Positions 28,643 through 37,383 of a stretch of 47,720 nucleotides of DNA are shown here, one piece after another. The notes under the pieces were generated by a model. It saw only the letters and a program-made list of their open reading frames with translations, did no database searches and was not told where the DNA came from. Made by a program: the position numbers and the translations under genes. The stretch is from Acidobacteriaceae bacterium (GTDB lineage: Bacteria; Acidobacteriota; Terriglobia; Terriglobales; Acidobacteriaceae), in NCBI GenBank assembly GCA_025350325.1, contig JANXYB010000038.1:1-47720 (forward strand), written 5' to 3'. The stretch's first letter is position 1; each line of letters opens with the position of its first letter.

Positions 28643-28775
28643 GTGGTAAACCTCTCAAGAAAGGATACCCTAGCTGAGGTCGAGCTGTGTCAGCGGCGGG
28701 CTTGTTGGCGGTCATTCCCTAATGAGGAGGATTGCTAAGTTGCGCGAGTGATTAGAGTTGAACTGCCAAGTCTGG

Positions 28776-31256
28776 TCAGTAAGCAGGCGGCAGATTGGGG
28801 TCGTGAAAAACCGTATTCGACCGTCGAATGTCACCCACAGAGCCAAAATTTGCCAGCGTGAAACTGTAGAGGTATTGCGTCTCATCGCGGACCGATCCTA
28901 AGGCAAAGCGACGATAGCCGATGCTCAGGCCGCAACAATTCCAGTTGTAGACGGCTTGGACGCCGGCATATTGCAAGGCTCCATGAACGAAATCATACCC
29001 CCCGTTCGCGGCCAGGTTGAAACCCACTGCATTGGGCTTGCCGATGGAGAGAAATGGCTGCAGTTGCTGGCTCTGAATAGTGGTGGCCGCGCTGCCTTGC
29101 TCATCGACGGCGTTGAGCAGGGAGCGGCCGAGGCCTAGGGTGGTGCGTCCCCAACTGTAGCCGGCGTAGAGGTTATCGGCGCCGAGACGGCCACCTCGAG
29201 GATCGTAATCCATATCCCACTCGATGCGAAGATTCTCGATGGCCTCGAAGCGCAGGCGAGACGTAATCGGCGACAAGTTGCGGGGCACGGTGAGGAAGGC
29301 GATGCCGCTCAGGTCGAGCGTGGAGTCAAATACATTGCGACGGCCAGGAATGAGGGCCCCGCCGAATTTGGGATCGATGAAATATTTTTGCGCAATTTTC
29401 CAACTTGCCCATTCGCGCATGGAAGTAGGGCAGATGCCCGGCTGCGTGTTTTCTTCCTCATTGCATCGGCGAGGCTGGGTCGAGCGCACGTAGAAGCGCT
29501 GCGTGAGCGAGAATCCTACTTCGTTGGTGTTGGTGGCGATGTCCGTGAGATCGACGAGAGGAACGTTGCGTGCACCGGACCCGATGCCTCCAACAAAGCG
29601 ATAGGTGAATTCAGGCTCGATGACGTGGCGCATCTGACCTTCCCCATGGTGGAGCGAGAAATCCCGTTCGATCGCTGGTGGACGCAGATCTATTGCTGCT
29701 TCAAGGTCGGTGCGGTTGAGAGGCTGATGATTCAAGAAGGGCGTGCCGCCATGGGTGCCGGCAAGGTCGGGCGTCTGGCTGCCGGTATAAAGAGTCTCGC
29801 GAAGCGCCACTTCGGGCACGATGCTCCATCCGCCGTCGACGATGGGCATTGAAAGATGCGGATGCAGATCGACTCGACCAATATTCCGAGCGTGGTAGCC
29901 GAACTCGGAACGGCTCAAGCGGCCAACGGAAGAACCAATTCCCCAGTAAAAGGGGGAAAGCCCGAGTGGCTGGTCAACTGCGTCGAAGCGAAGGCTCGGC
30001 AGATGAAGGATTCTTGCCTCGTCGCCGATGTTGGAACTGGCAAAGGTCTGCAGTCGTTCAGCATAAGCTGAGGGAACAAGACTGTTGTGAATGTGGGTGA
30101 TAGAGAGGGAGCTGTGCACCTCGGAACTGACGGCCTGCGTGTAGTTATCGTTGAAGACGAGCTTGTAGATGTAGCTCGAGAGGTACTCAATGTTGGCGGC
30201 TATCCGCGTGTCAGGGGAGAGATCGATGCGACCAGTAGCGGTGATGTCTTCGCCACCCTGATTGATGAGTTCGGTAGCTGGCGGGGTGGCCTGAATGCCT
30301 CGATCAAGCAACGCATTCCACCGCACGGTTATATTGTTGAGGCCCGATCCTTTGTAGCGAAAATCTCCATTGGGTGCGAAACCGCGCTTGCTGTAGAACT
30401 CCGATCCGATGACCATGTCCATGCTGCGATTGAGGACAATGTAAACTTGCTCGCCGAGAATAAATCCTTTGATAGACGAGTTGCTCACCACAGGAATGAG
30501 AAGCCCGCTCTGACGCCCGGTGTCTTCGACGGGGTGGCGCAGGTAAGGCAGGTAGAAAATGGGCGCGCCAAAAAGTTTGAAAACGAGGTTGGAAGCCGAG
30601 GCTCGGCCATTGGCGACGCTGATAGCGTGCGAAATCAACTGCCAGTCGGGACGAGGAAGACGGCAATTGGTCATGGTCCCGTCAATGACCTTGTAGCTGC
30701 CCTCGCCGGTTTGAAGTAAAACGCGCCCCGAAAACAAAAATGGGTTGGTAGTCGAATAGACCACGGAGCGACCGCCTCTTCGCACTCCCATTGAGCCGTT
30801 GACGTTGTAAAAGCGCGCCGTGTGCATGTTGAGACGAACATCGCCGCGCGCGGCTTCAATGTATGCGTCGTCCGGGCCGCCGGTGACCTGCAGGTGCCCG
30901 TCGGCCTCGAGTACCGATGAGTTTCGGTGATAGACGACTTTGTCTGCGCGCAGAGTGTAGTCGCGATAGTGCAGTTCGACTCCGCCAGTTCCTGTCCATG
31001 TATCGCCTTGCCATGCTTGGTGCTCTGCGGATAGCTGCACCGGCACGCCTGCCGCTGGTGCGGGCTCTGGATTTGCGACGGGGAGCAGTTCCTGCGAGGG
31101 GTCTTCAGGTAGTTGCGCGTCAAGTGTTGGAGAGGCAGAACTTGTTATAGCGGATGATTCTAGTTGAGGGGGTAACGCATTGGTCAACACCTGCCCTGCA
31201 AGTTGCCAGTGACAGAGGACCAGCACCGTGATAAACACGAAGTTACGAGTATGCAT
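28776..31256 (-). CDS. lptD: LPS-assembly outer membrane protein LptD
   Basis: LptD is the outer-membrane barrel that inserts lipopolysaccharide into the outer leaflet. The 826-residue product has an N-terminal signal, a jellyroll (OstA-like) domain at about residues 78-200 with AWQGDTWTGTGGVELHYRDY, and a large beta-barrel to the C-terminus. Cysteines lie at 198 (MTNCRLPRPDW), 598, 609 and an adjacent pair at 774-775 (NWNCCGLS), a placing reminiscent of E. coli LptD, which has two adjacent C-terminal Cys and an N-terminal partner. The ATG has only a weak ribosome-binding site. Genes for a DsbA-like and a SurA-like protein follow. Confidence 0.92.
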   Translation of the reverse strand: MHTRNFVFITVLVLCHWQLAGQVLTNALPPQLESSAITSSASPTLDAQLPEDPSQELLPVANPEPAPAAGVPVQLSAEHQAWQGDTWTGTGGVELHYRDYTLRADKVVYHRNSSVLEADGHLQVTGGPDDAYIEAARGDVRLNMHTARFYNVNGSMGVRRGGRSVVYSTTNPFLFSGRVLLQTGEGSYKVIDGTMTNCRLPRPDWQLISHAISVANGRASASNLVFKLFGAPIFYLPYLRHPVEDTGRQSGLLIPVVSNSSIKGFILGEQVYIVLNRSMDMVIGSEFYSKRGFAPNGDFRYKGSGLNNITVRWNALLDRGIQATPPATELINQGGEDITATGRIDLSPDTRIAANIEYLSSYIYKLVFNDNYTQAVSSEVHSSLSITHIHNSLVPSAYAERLQTFASSNIGDEARILHLPSLRFDAVDQPLGLSPFYWGIGSSVGRLSRSEFGYHARNIGRVDLHPHLSMPIVDGGWSIVPEVALRETLYTGSQTPDLAGTHGGTPFLNHQPLNRTDLEAAIDLRPPAIERDFSLHHGEGQMRHVIEPEFTYRFVGGIGSGARNVPLVDLTDIATNTNEVGFSLTQRFYVRSTQPRRCNEEENTQPGICPTSMREWASWKIAQKYFIDPKFGGALIPGRRNVFDSTLDLSGIAFLTVPRNLSPITSRLRFEAIENLRIEWDMDYDPRGGRLGADNLYAGYSWGRTTLGLGRSLLNAVDEQGSAATTIQSQQLQPFLSIGKPNAVGFNLAANGGYDFVHGALQYAGVQAVYNWNCCGLSIGYRRFALGSVRDETQYLYSFTLANFGSVGDIRRSNTVFHDPNLPPAY

Positions 31257-31316
31257 CCGGGACCAAGGTCAGCATAGCAAACGCAAGCACTCTGCACGGG
31301 ACGCGGTCTGAGCGGT

Positions 31317-31346
31317 TTGGACGGTCGGATGATCACGGCATATAGG
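31317..31346 (+). promoter_or_regulatory. Possible sigma70 promoter for the RDD gene
   Basis: A TTGGAC box and a TATAGG box are 18 bases apart in the divergent gap between lptD and the RDD gene. The distance to the start would leave a leader of about 130 bases. The match is moderate. Confidence 0.35.
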
Positions 31347-31478
31347 CAATCATCACGTGAAACAAATCTTCTCCGAATTATCTACCCCGAGATTAACGTT
31401 CGCAGCGCGCTTACGGATGCGACACGAACATGGCCAGGTTGAAGACCTTGGCACTGCATTAGAAGGGACTCTGGAGCT

Positions 31479-32819
31479 TTGAGCACACTGGTAAGCTCGC
31501 CCACCCCGCTCCCACCGTGGAAGCAGGAAGTAAATCGCCGCCTTGCTGAACACAAGAATCGTAAAGGCCTGTCCGTTGTGGAACAGCGCGAGCTTGAAGA
31601 TACAGATAATAGCGCCAACGGCCGCGCAGCAGAACTAGCTGCCCGTGTCGCTGCGCGCTATGCAAAGGCTCCCAGCTACAGCGAAATGCAAGCGGCGGAA
31701 GCGCGGTCGGCGTTGCGCGTCGCCGAAGCCGCAACCCGCGTAGCACTTGAGGCGCAGGTCGCGGCAAATACTGCGCTAGCAAACTTTCAGACAGCGGCCA
31801 AGGAAGCGGAGGAGCGTGACAGCTACCTAGATGCATCCGGAACTGTCGCGACAGAAAATTCAAGTTGGCAGACGTGGCAGCCTGGTGTGAATAAATCAGC
31901 GCACGTGGCGGAAGCGAAGCCGCTGGACACAGGCTGGGAACCGGATGCGCCTGCCATTTCCCACGCGGCAGAAGAGCAACTGCGGCCATCGCCTGCAGCC
32001 GCGCGTGACGATTGGCGTGCCACGACTTCGGTGCAGAATGCCGTGAGTGTAGAACACGCTAACGGCGGCTACTCGGTCGGGGAAGTAGAAGCAGCCCAGC
32101 CGATTCATGCCAACCTGCTTGCCTTTCCGCGCCAGCTTGTCGCCACACACCGCATGCGCCCGCGACTGTCGGAATCTCAACTCTCTTCGCCAACTGAAAC
32201 GCAGGGGCAGCTGAGTATCTTCGAAGTGGACCCCAGTAGTGTCTCAACGCAACCGGCGGGGGCAGCGACCGATTCAAACACTCCAGAAGCTGAATCATTG
32301 TGGAGTCGGCCATCGTGGAGCGAGGGAGAGTGGTCGGCGATCCAAGTAGACGCCGAGCCGCAACAAGAGGCCGAAACACGGTACGAAACAGAAAGCTCCG
32401 CTGCAACCGTGCTGCACCAGGCGCCTATGCACTTGCGCATGATGGCGGCGACGGTAGACGCGGCATTCATCTTAGGTATGGTGTGCGCACTGGCCGTGTT
32501 GGTGGCCTCCAAATTTGAGAATCTGCCGAACTTGAAATCCGCAGAGGTGTGCGGCGTAGCTGCGGTGCTGGTGATCGGTGTCCTCTACCAGATGTTCTTT
32601 TTGTCGGTGGCAAAGATGACGCCGGGAATGCGCTACGCACAAATCTCGCTGTGCACATTCGACGACGAGACTCCCTCGCCTGAACAATTGCGCGGAAGGA
32701 TGGGCGCGCTATTGCTTTCGCTTATTCCGATGGGACTGGGCCTGGTGTGGGCAATTTTCGACGAAGACCACATGAGCTGGCACGACCGGTTTTCGCGGAC
32801 CTACCTCCGGGAGTGCTGA
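31479..32819 (+). CDS. RDD-family membrane protein with long cytoplasmic N-terminus
   Basis: The 446-residue product ends in an RDD domain: after about residue 305 come RMMAATVDAAFILGMVCALA, a second helix (VCGVAAVLVIGVLYQMFFLS), the motif MTPGMRYAQISL, and a final WHDRFSRTYLREC. RDD proteins are membrane proteins of mostly unknown role, some linked to transport. The first 300 residues are hydrophilic, with an Ala/Glu-rich region at about 45-125 that is likely helical or coiled, then a Pro/Ser/Glu-rich disordered-looking stretch. The TTG start follows CTGGAG. It is divergent from lptD and convergent with the ROK gene. The N-terminal part is not recognised. Confidence 0.8.
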   Translation: MSTLVSSPTPLPPWKQEVNRRLAEHKNRKGLSVVEQRELEDTDNSANGRAAELAARVAARYAKAPSYSEMQAAEARSALRVAEAATRVALEAQVAANTALANFQTAAKEAEERDSYLDASGTVATENSSWQTWQPGVNKSAHVAEAKPLDTGWEPDAPAISHAAEEQLRPSPAAARDDWRATTSVQNAVSVEHANGGYSVGEVEAAQPIHANLLAFPRQLVATHRMRPRLSESQLSSPTETQGQLSIFEVDPSSVSTQPAGAATDSNTPEAESLWSRPSWSEGEWSAIQVDAEPQQEAETRYETESSAATVLHQAPMHLRMMAATVDAAFILGMVCALAVLVASKFENLPNLKSAEVCGVAAVLVIGVLYQMFFLSVAKMTPGMRYAQISLCTFDDETPSPEQLRGRMGALLLSLIPMGLGLVWAIFDEDHMSWHDRFSRTYLREC

Positions 32820-32896
32820 AGGCCAGTACAGTCCATGCCACGACATATCTAGAGCGGCTGAACACTTGGTCGTTCTGTGCCCCAAGTTCATGTGTC

Positions 32897-33796
32897 CTAA
32901 GACGCGAGTGCGCGGATTGCGCTAACCCCTGCGCCAAGCAGGGCGGTTTCATCGTCGTTGGGCAATACTTCGAGGGAGTAGCTTAACAGCGGACTCATCT
33001 TGACCATGGTCTCGAGATGGCTGCGCAGCTCTTTCAAATCGACAAAGGCCACGTTGTGTCCGGTGAAGTAGAAGCGCCCCGGTCCGGCGAGGTGAATGAA
33101 CGAAGCGGTTGCAGCGGCTAGAGCGCGATGCCAAAGTTGCACAAATTCCCGGCAGCGAGTGTCGCCCTGTTTGGCGTGCGCAAACACTTCTTCTGGTTCG
33201 AGATCGAGGAAGCGCATGCGCATGGCGCGATAGCCCATTATGCCTTCAAGGTGGCCTACGCCGCCGCACCCGCAGAAGCGCTCTTTCGGATCGAGGGTAA
33301 CGGTAATGTGGCCGCCCTCCCACACGCCCTCAACATAAGGCCAGCGACCATAGCCGATGCCATTGCCGATGGTCCACACGCGGGTCAGCTTGTTGAGTTG
33401 ACCGCGCGTCGCCGCGACACCGGCAGCGATGGCGTCAGCATCATTGGAGATGTGAACAGGAGCGGTGATGCCTTTGCCGGTAAGCACCCGCGTTAGTTCC
33501 TCGGCGAGTCGCATGCCCTTTATCTGCGTAATATTTGGTGAGTCTTCAACCACGCCCGAGCGGATAATGCCCGGCACGGCAACCCCGATAGCATCGACCG
33601 CCCCTGCGCCATCGTCTGCCAGGGTGGCAATCAGCTCGCCTAGTTTCTCGACCAGTTCGCTGCCGGGAACTGCAGTGAGCGCGTCCACTTCTTCGGTGGC
33701 GTCGGGATAACGCAACGGCTTGCCGGTGAGCCTTTGGTCTTGAAGCCGGCCAGCCACAATATTCTCGGTCATTACGACGCCGATAGCGGTAGTCAC
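32897..33796 (-). CDS. ROK-family protein, phosphate-binding motif degenerate
   Basis: ROK proteins are sugar kinases or repressors. This 299-residue product has the ROK sugar-binding motif around Asp119 (HISNDADAIAAG), GIGVG-like stretches (TIGNGIGYGR) and the zinc-binding region His163, Cys175, Cys177 (ERFCGCGGVGHLEG). The usual N-terminal phosphate-binding motif (DxGGTK) is absent: the start reads TTAIGVVMTENIVAGRL. The third zinc Cys is replaced by His182. The start is GTG 33796, because GGAGG at 33802-33806 sits five bases upstream; an ATG at 33808 overlaps that site. It follows sthA after 50 bases on the same strand. Kinase activity is uncertain. Confidence 0.8.
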   Translation of the reverse strand: MTTAIGVVMTENIVAGRLQDQRLTGKPLRYPDATEEVDALTAVPGSELVEKLGELIATLADDGAGAVDAIGVAVPGIIRSGVVEDSPNITQIKGMRLAEELTRVLTGKGITAPVHISNDADAIAAGVAATRGQLNKLTRVWTIGNGIGYGRWPYVEGVWEGGHITVTLDPKERFCGCGGVGHLEGIMGYRAMRMRFLDLEPEEVFAHAKQGDTRCREFVQLWHRALAAATASFIHLAGPGRFYFTGHNVAFVDLKELRSHLETMVKMSPLLSYSLEVLPNDDETALLGAGVSAIRALAS

Positions 33797-33801
33797 TGCA
33801 C

Positions 33802-33806
33802 CCTCC
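33802..33806 (-). promoter_or_regulatory. Ribosome-binding site that decides the ROK start
   Basis: On the minus strand GGAGG is followed after five bases by GTG at 33796. The site overlaps an in-frame ATG at 33808, which therefore is unlikely to be the true start. Confidence 0.6.
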
Positions 33807-33846
33807 ATGGTTAAAAGCCTGCGCTACTCGCGGCGGCGCATCGCGG

Positions 33847-35253
33847 TCATTCCGACTGGTAGCGGTGCAGCCGGCCGAGGCCATTGAAGGCTGCGGCTTT
33901 GTAGCATTCGGCCAGGGTTGGATAGTTGAAGACGGTATCAACGAAGTAGTCGACGGTTCCACCCAGGATCATTACGGCCTGTCCGATGTGAACCAACTCG
34001 CTGGCACCTTCGCCGATAATGTGGACGCCCAAAACTTTGCGAGTGTCGCGATGAAAGATCAGTTTGAGTCGGCCGGTCGTGTCGCCGCGGATCTGTCCGC
34101 GAGCGGTTTCGCGATAAAAAGCCATACCGACTTCATAGGGAACGTCTTCATCGGTCAATTGCTCTTCAGTTTTGCCGATGAAGCTGATTTCAGGAATGGT
34201 GTAGATGCCGTATGGATAAAAGCTTGGGTTAGACGAAGTAGCGTGATCGTTGAAGGCACGCGCAGCGGCGATGCGTCCCTGCTCCATCGATACGGAGGCC
34301 AGGGAGGGAAAGCCTACCACGTCGCCGACAGCGTAGATGTGTTCAACCTTCGTCTGGTAGTGCTCGTTTACCGGGATACGGCCGCGATTATCAGCTTCGA
34401 TCCCGGCTGCGGCAAGATTGAGGTCGTCCACGGCCCCCTGCCGGCCTACGGCGTAGAGCAGGGCATCGCCGGAAACGCGCTTCTTGCTTTCCAGGTTGGC
34501 TACCACAGTGCCATCGGGCAGCTCTTCAACGCTTTCGACTTCTTCACCAAGGCGAAGAGTGACGCGGCTGTCGCGGAGGTGATAGCTGAGGGATTCGACG
34601 ATTTCCTGATCAGCGAATTCCAGGAGCTTGTTGCGCTTCTCAATCAATGTGACGCGCACGCCGAGGATGGCAAACATGCATGTGTATTCGACACCGATGA
34701 CACCGCCGCCGACGACGATCAGGGTTCTGGGCAGGGTGGGCAATTCGAGCACTTGATCGCTGTTGATAATGGTGCGGCCATTGATGGGCACTTTAGGGGA
34801 GGCGGCGGGCTTGGTTCCGACGGCGAGGATGATGCGATCGGAATCGATGGTGGTATCGGTCTGCGGGCCCTCAACATGCACCTTGTGAGGGTCGACGAAG
34901 CTGGCCACGCCGTGCACGACGTCAATGCCATTGCGGGAAAGCTGGGCCTCGGTAACATCCACTTCAGTCTTGATGACGGCCTGGACCCGGAAGGCCAGAT
35001 CGGCCATGGTGATCCGCTCCTTGACCCGGTAGTTCATTCCGTAGACCGACCGATAGTTGTAACCGGAAAGGTGCAGCACCGCTTCGCGCATGGTTTTGGA
35101 GGGGATTGTGCCGGTGTTTACGCAGACTCCGCCCACCACGGATCGCGCCTCAATGACCGCCACGCGCTTTTTCATCTTGGAGGCAGCCACGGCGGCGCGT
35201 TGCCCGGACGGGCCGGAACCGATGACGGTGAGGTCGTATTTGACGGCACTCAT
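33847..35253 (-). CDS. sthA: Soluble pyridine nucleotide transhydrogenase (Si-specific)
   Basis: This flavoprotein exchanges reducing equivalents between NADPH and NADH in the cytoplasm. The 468-residue product belongs to the disulfide-reductase-like family: FAD motif IGSGPSGQRAA, then GGVCVNTGTIPSKT. In true dithiol reductases the last motif has a second Cys five residues on; here it is Thr49 after Cys44, as in SthA. An NAD-binding motif VVGGGVIGVEYTCMF, GDVVGFPSLASVSMEQGR and the C-terminal dimer domain are present. TGGAG lies eight bases before the ATG. The ROK gene is downstream on the same strand. Confidence 0.93.
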   Translation of the reverse strand: MSAVKYDLTVIGSGPSGQRAAVAASKMKKRVAVIEARSVVGGVCVNTGTIPSKTMREAVLHLSGYNYRSVYGMNYRVKERITMADLAFRVQAVIKTEVDVTEAQLSRNGIDVVHGVASFVDPHKVHVEGPQTDTTIDSDRIILAVGTKPAASPKVPINGRTIINSDQVLELPTLPRTLIVVGGGVIGVEYTCMFAILGVRVTLIEKRNKLLEFADQEIVESLSYHLRDSRVTLRLGEEVESVEELPDGTVVANLESKKRVSGDALLYAVGRQGAVDDLNLAAAGIEADNRGRIPVNEHYQTKVEHIYAVGDVVGFPSLASVSMEQGRIAAARAFNDHATSSNPSFYPYGIYTIPEISFIGKTEEQLTDEDVPYEVGMAFYRETARGQIRGDTTGRLKLIFHRDTRKVLGVHIIGEGASELVHIGQAVMILGGTVDYFVDTVFNYPTLAECYKAAAFNGLGRLHRYQSE

Positions 35254-35505
35254 GCGCGTGTCTCCATAGGAATGGTTCGCAGGGCGACGGGCCGCTGCCC
35301 TTTACCGCCCGTTCTCAGCAGGATAAACCGCGCATGGATTCGACGCCAAGTGTCTCATCACGCTGCCTCTGCTCCGGCGAATATACCAGACTCCGGCATA
35401 AAGCGGTGCAGGGGCGCAGGATCGCCATTGGTGCGGTAGAAAGGGTGATACCCGCCTGTGTGCCAGGCACACTCAAGCCAAGCGAACGCGGCAGCAGATT
35501 CGTTG

Positions 35506-37218
35506 TCAGGCATGAAGCGGATGGGATGACTGGCGGAATGTTGATGGACGCCTATCGGGAAAGGAAGCAACGGGCCGTTGATGCTCCTCGAAGTTGTACT
35601 CGCGAATCATGGCATCGAGGTCGCTGGCCAAAGAAGCGAGGTTTTTGAGAGCTTCGACAGCTTCCTCGGCGCCCTGAGCGTTCTCGGTGGCGAGCTGCGA
35701 TATCTGGCAGGCGGATTCGGAAATTTCACTTGAAGCCGCAGTCTGCTGGGTCGCGGCGGTGGCTATGAGGTGAATCTGATTTTCAACCTGTTTCGATGAC
35801 TCGATGGTGGCTTCAAGGCTCTTGCGCGCGCGGGCGGTTTCGTTCATACCCGTCTCGACGGCGGTGCGGCTGTCCTGCATGACCTGGAGGGTGCTGCGGG
35901 TTTCATCCTGGATGCTGCGAATAGTGCCGGCTATCTCCTCGGTAGCGCCCTTGGTGCGCTCTGCGAGACGGCGCACTTCCCCGGCCACGACCGCGAAACC
36001 GCGTCCATGCTCGCCGGCGCGTGCGGCTTCGATAGCTGCATTGAGAGCTAACAGGTTGGTTTGCTCACTGATTTCCTGGATGACGCTGACGACTTTACCA
36101 ATTTCCTCAGAGCGTCGTGCCAGCGAATTCATTTTCTCGGCAACACTGCCAGTGGCGGCCGCGATCTTCTCCATCGTGTGCGACGCAGCCTGCATGACGG
36201 CGCCACCTTCGTTGGCGGTTTCAGCAGAGAGGCGGCTGGCATTCGCGGCGGCTTCGGCGTTGTGACTGATCTCGCCAATGGTGGCAGTCATTTCCATCGC
36301 GGCTGCGGCGATCTGGTTGGTCTTGCTCGACTGGGAGTGAGCATTGCCTGAGGTTTGCACGGCGCGCGCACTCATCTCGGTAGTTGCGGCAGAGAGCGTC
36401 TCCGCACCCTGAGCAACTGAGCGCAGCACGCTGCGCATCGATTCGGCGCAAGCATTCAAGGCGTCGCCTAGTCGTTCAATCTCGTCAGTCCCCGTCACGT
36501 CGACGTGCGCAGTCAGGTCTCTGGCGGCAAATCGTTCGAGCGTGGCGGTACCCTTTGCGATGCGCGGTGCAATCAGCCGGGTCAATATTGTACCGATTGC
36601 GGCTGAGAGCACGACGATTAGCAGGATCACAATACCGTTCACCCAGGTTGCACGCGTGCTAGTAGTGGCGGCGTGCTCGACTCCTGCCATGCCCTCTCTG
36701 GTATTGAGTTGGAGGTCTGCGTCTGCTGCTACCTCGGCGTCCCTGATCGAGGCAAGAGTCAAATCCGCCGACAGCAAATCAAGGGCATCGCCCGTCTTTC
36801 CACCTGTGAACAAGGTTTGGGCCTGGTCACTGACGTCCCTATACTTGCTGAAAGACGATGTGAACTTCTCATAGAACTCTCGGTCGGTCGTACCGTTAAT
36901 GAGGGGCGCGTAGGCCTTCGCTCCGGCTTCATAGTCATCCAGGGCTTTTTGACGACCGGCGCGATTCGCTGCGGTACAGGCCGGCGTGCTGCACAGGAGG
37001 ATACCCAGATCCCAGCGACGCGTCTCTTCGATGCTGGCGTGAATTCTGCCGAGATCAACGACCATAGGAAATTTGTTAGCTGCGATATCTGCGTTTTCGA
37101 TTGCTACGCCGTGCAGGGTGATCAGAGTGAAAATTCCGAGCAAAACGCAGAGCAGGCAAACGGTGCCGAATGCCCAGGCAATCTTGTGCGCGATGGAAAT
37201 ATTGCGGAGTGAAAACAT
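35506..37218 (-). CDS. Methyl-accepting chemotaxis protein
   Basis: This is a transmembrane chemoreceptor. The 570-residue product has TM1 at about residues 13-36, a periplasmic four-helix-type sensor with the short disulfide-capable loop CSTPAC (Cys76, Cys81), TM2 at about 193-216, a HAMP domain, and a cytoplasmic signalling domain with the strongly conserved hairpin [20 protein letters not shown]. The C-terminus lacks a CheR-docking pentapeptide and ends in HPLHA. AAAGGA lies upstream of the ATG. No che genes are in the window, so it acts with a pathway encoded elsewhere. The ligand cannot be read. Confidence 0.92.
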   Translation of the reverse strand: MFSLRNISIAHKIAWAFGTVCLLCVLLGIFTLITLHGVAIENADIAANKFPMVVDLGRIHASIEETRRWDLGILLCSTPACTAANRAGRQKALDDYEAGAKAYAPLINGTTDREFYEKFTSSFSKYRDVSDQAQTLFTGGKTGDALDLLSADLTLASIRDAEVAADADLQLNTREGMAGVEHAATTSTRATWVNGIVILLIVVLSAAIGTILTRLIAPRIAKGTATLERFAARDLTAHVDVTGTDEIERLGDALNACAESMRSVLRSVAQGAETLSAATTEMSARAVQTSGNAHSQSSKTNQIAAAAMEMTATIGEISHNAEAAANASRLSAETANEGGAVMQAASHTMEKIAAATGSVAEKMNSLARRSEEIGKVVSVIQEISEQTNLLALNAAIEAARAGEHGRGFAVVAGEVRRLAERTKGATEEIAGTIRSIQDETRSTLQVMQDSRTAVETGMNETARARKSLEATIESSKQVENQIHLIATAATQQTAASSEISESACQISQLATENAQGAEEAVEALKNLASLASDLDAMIREYNFEEHQRPVASFPDRRPSTFRQSSHPLHA

Positions 37219-37383
37219 GGTGGAAGTTCCTTTCTCACTGCGGGCTGGCCGGCATTGAGACGCTCACGCATTGCCGCCTCCAGGCGTCGCTGGTGAGTCG
37301 AGATACTGACTTTATCGGCAGCGAAGACAGGAACTTGAAGCGCGCGCAAATCCGATTGAAGTTATTAGCAATCTGCTATGGCG

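Noticed and set aside
33865..35439. Open frame of 524 codons on the plus strand opposite sthA
   Set aside because: It is antisense to a clearly real gene and its translation has no domain; it follows from the codon bias of sthA.
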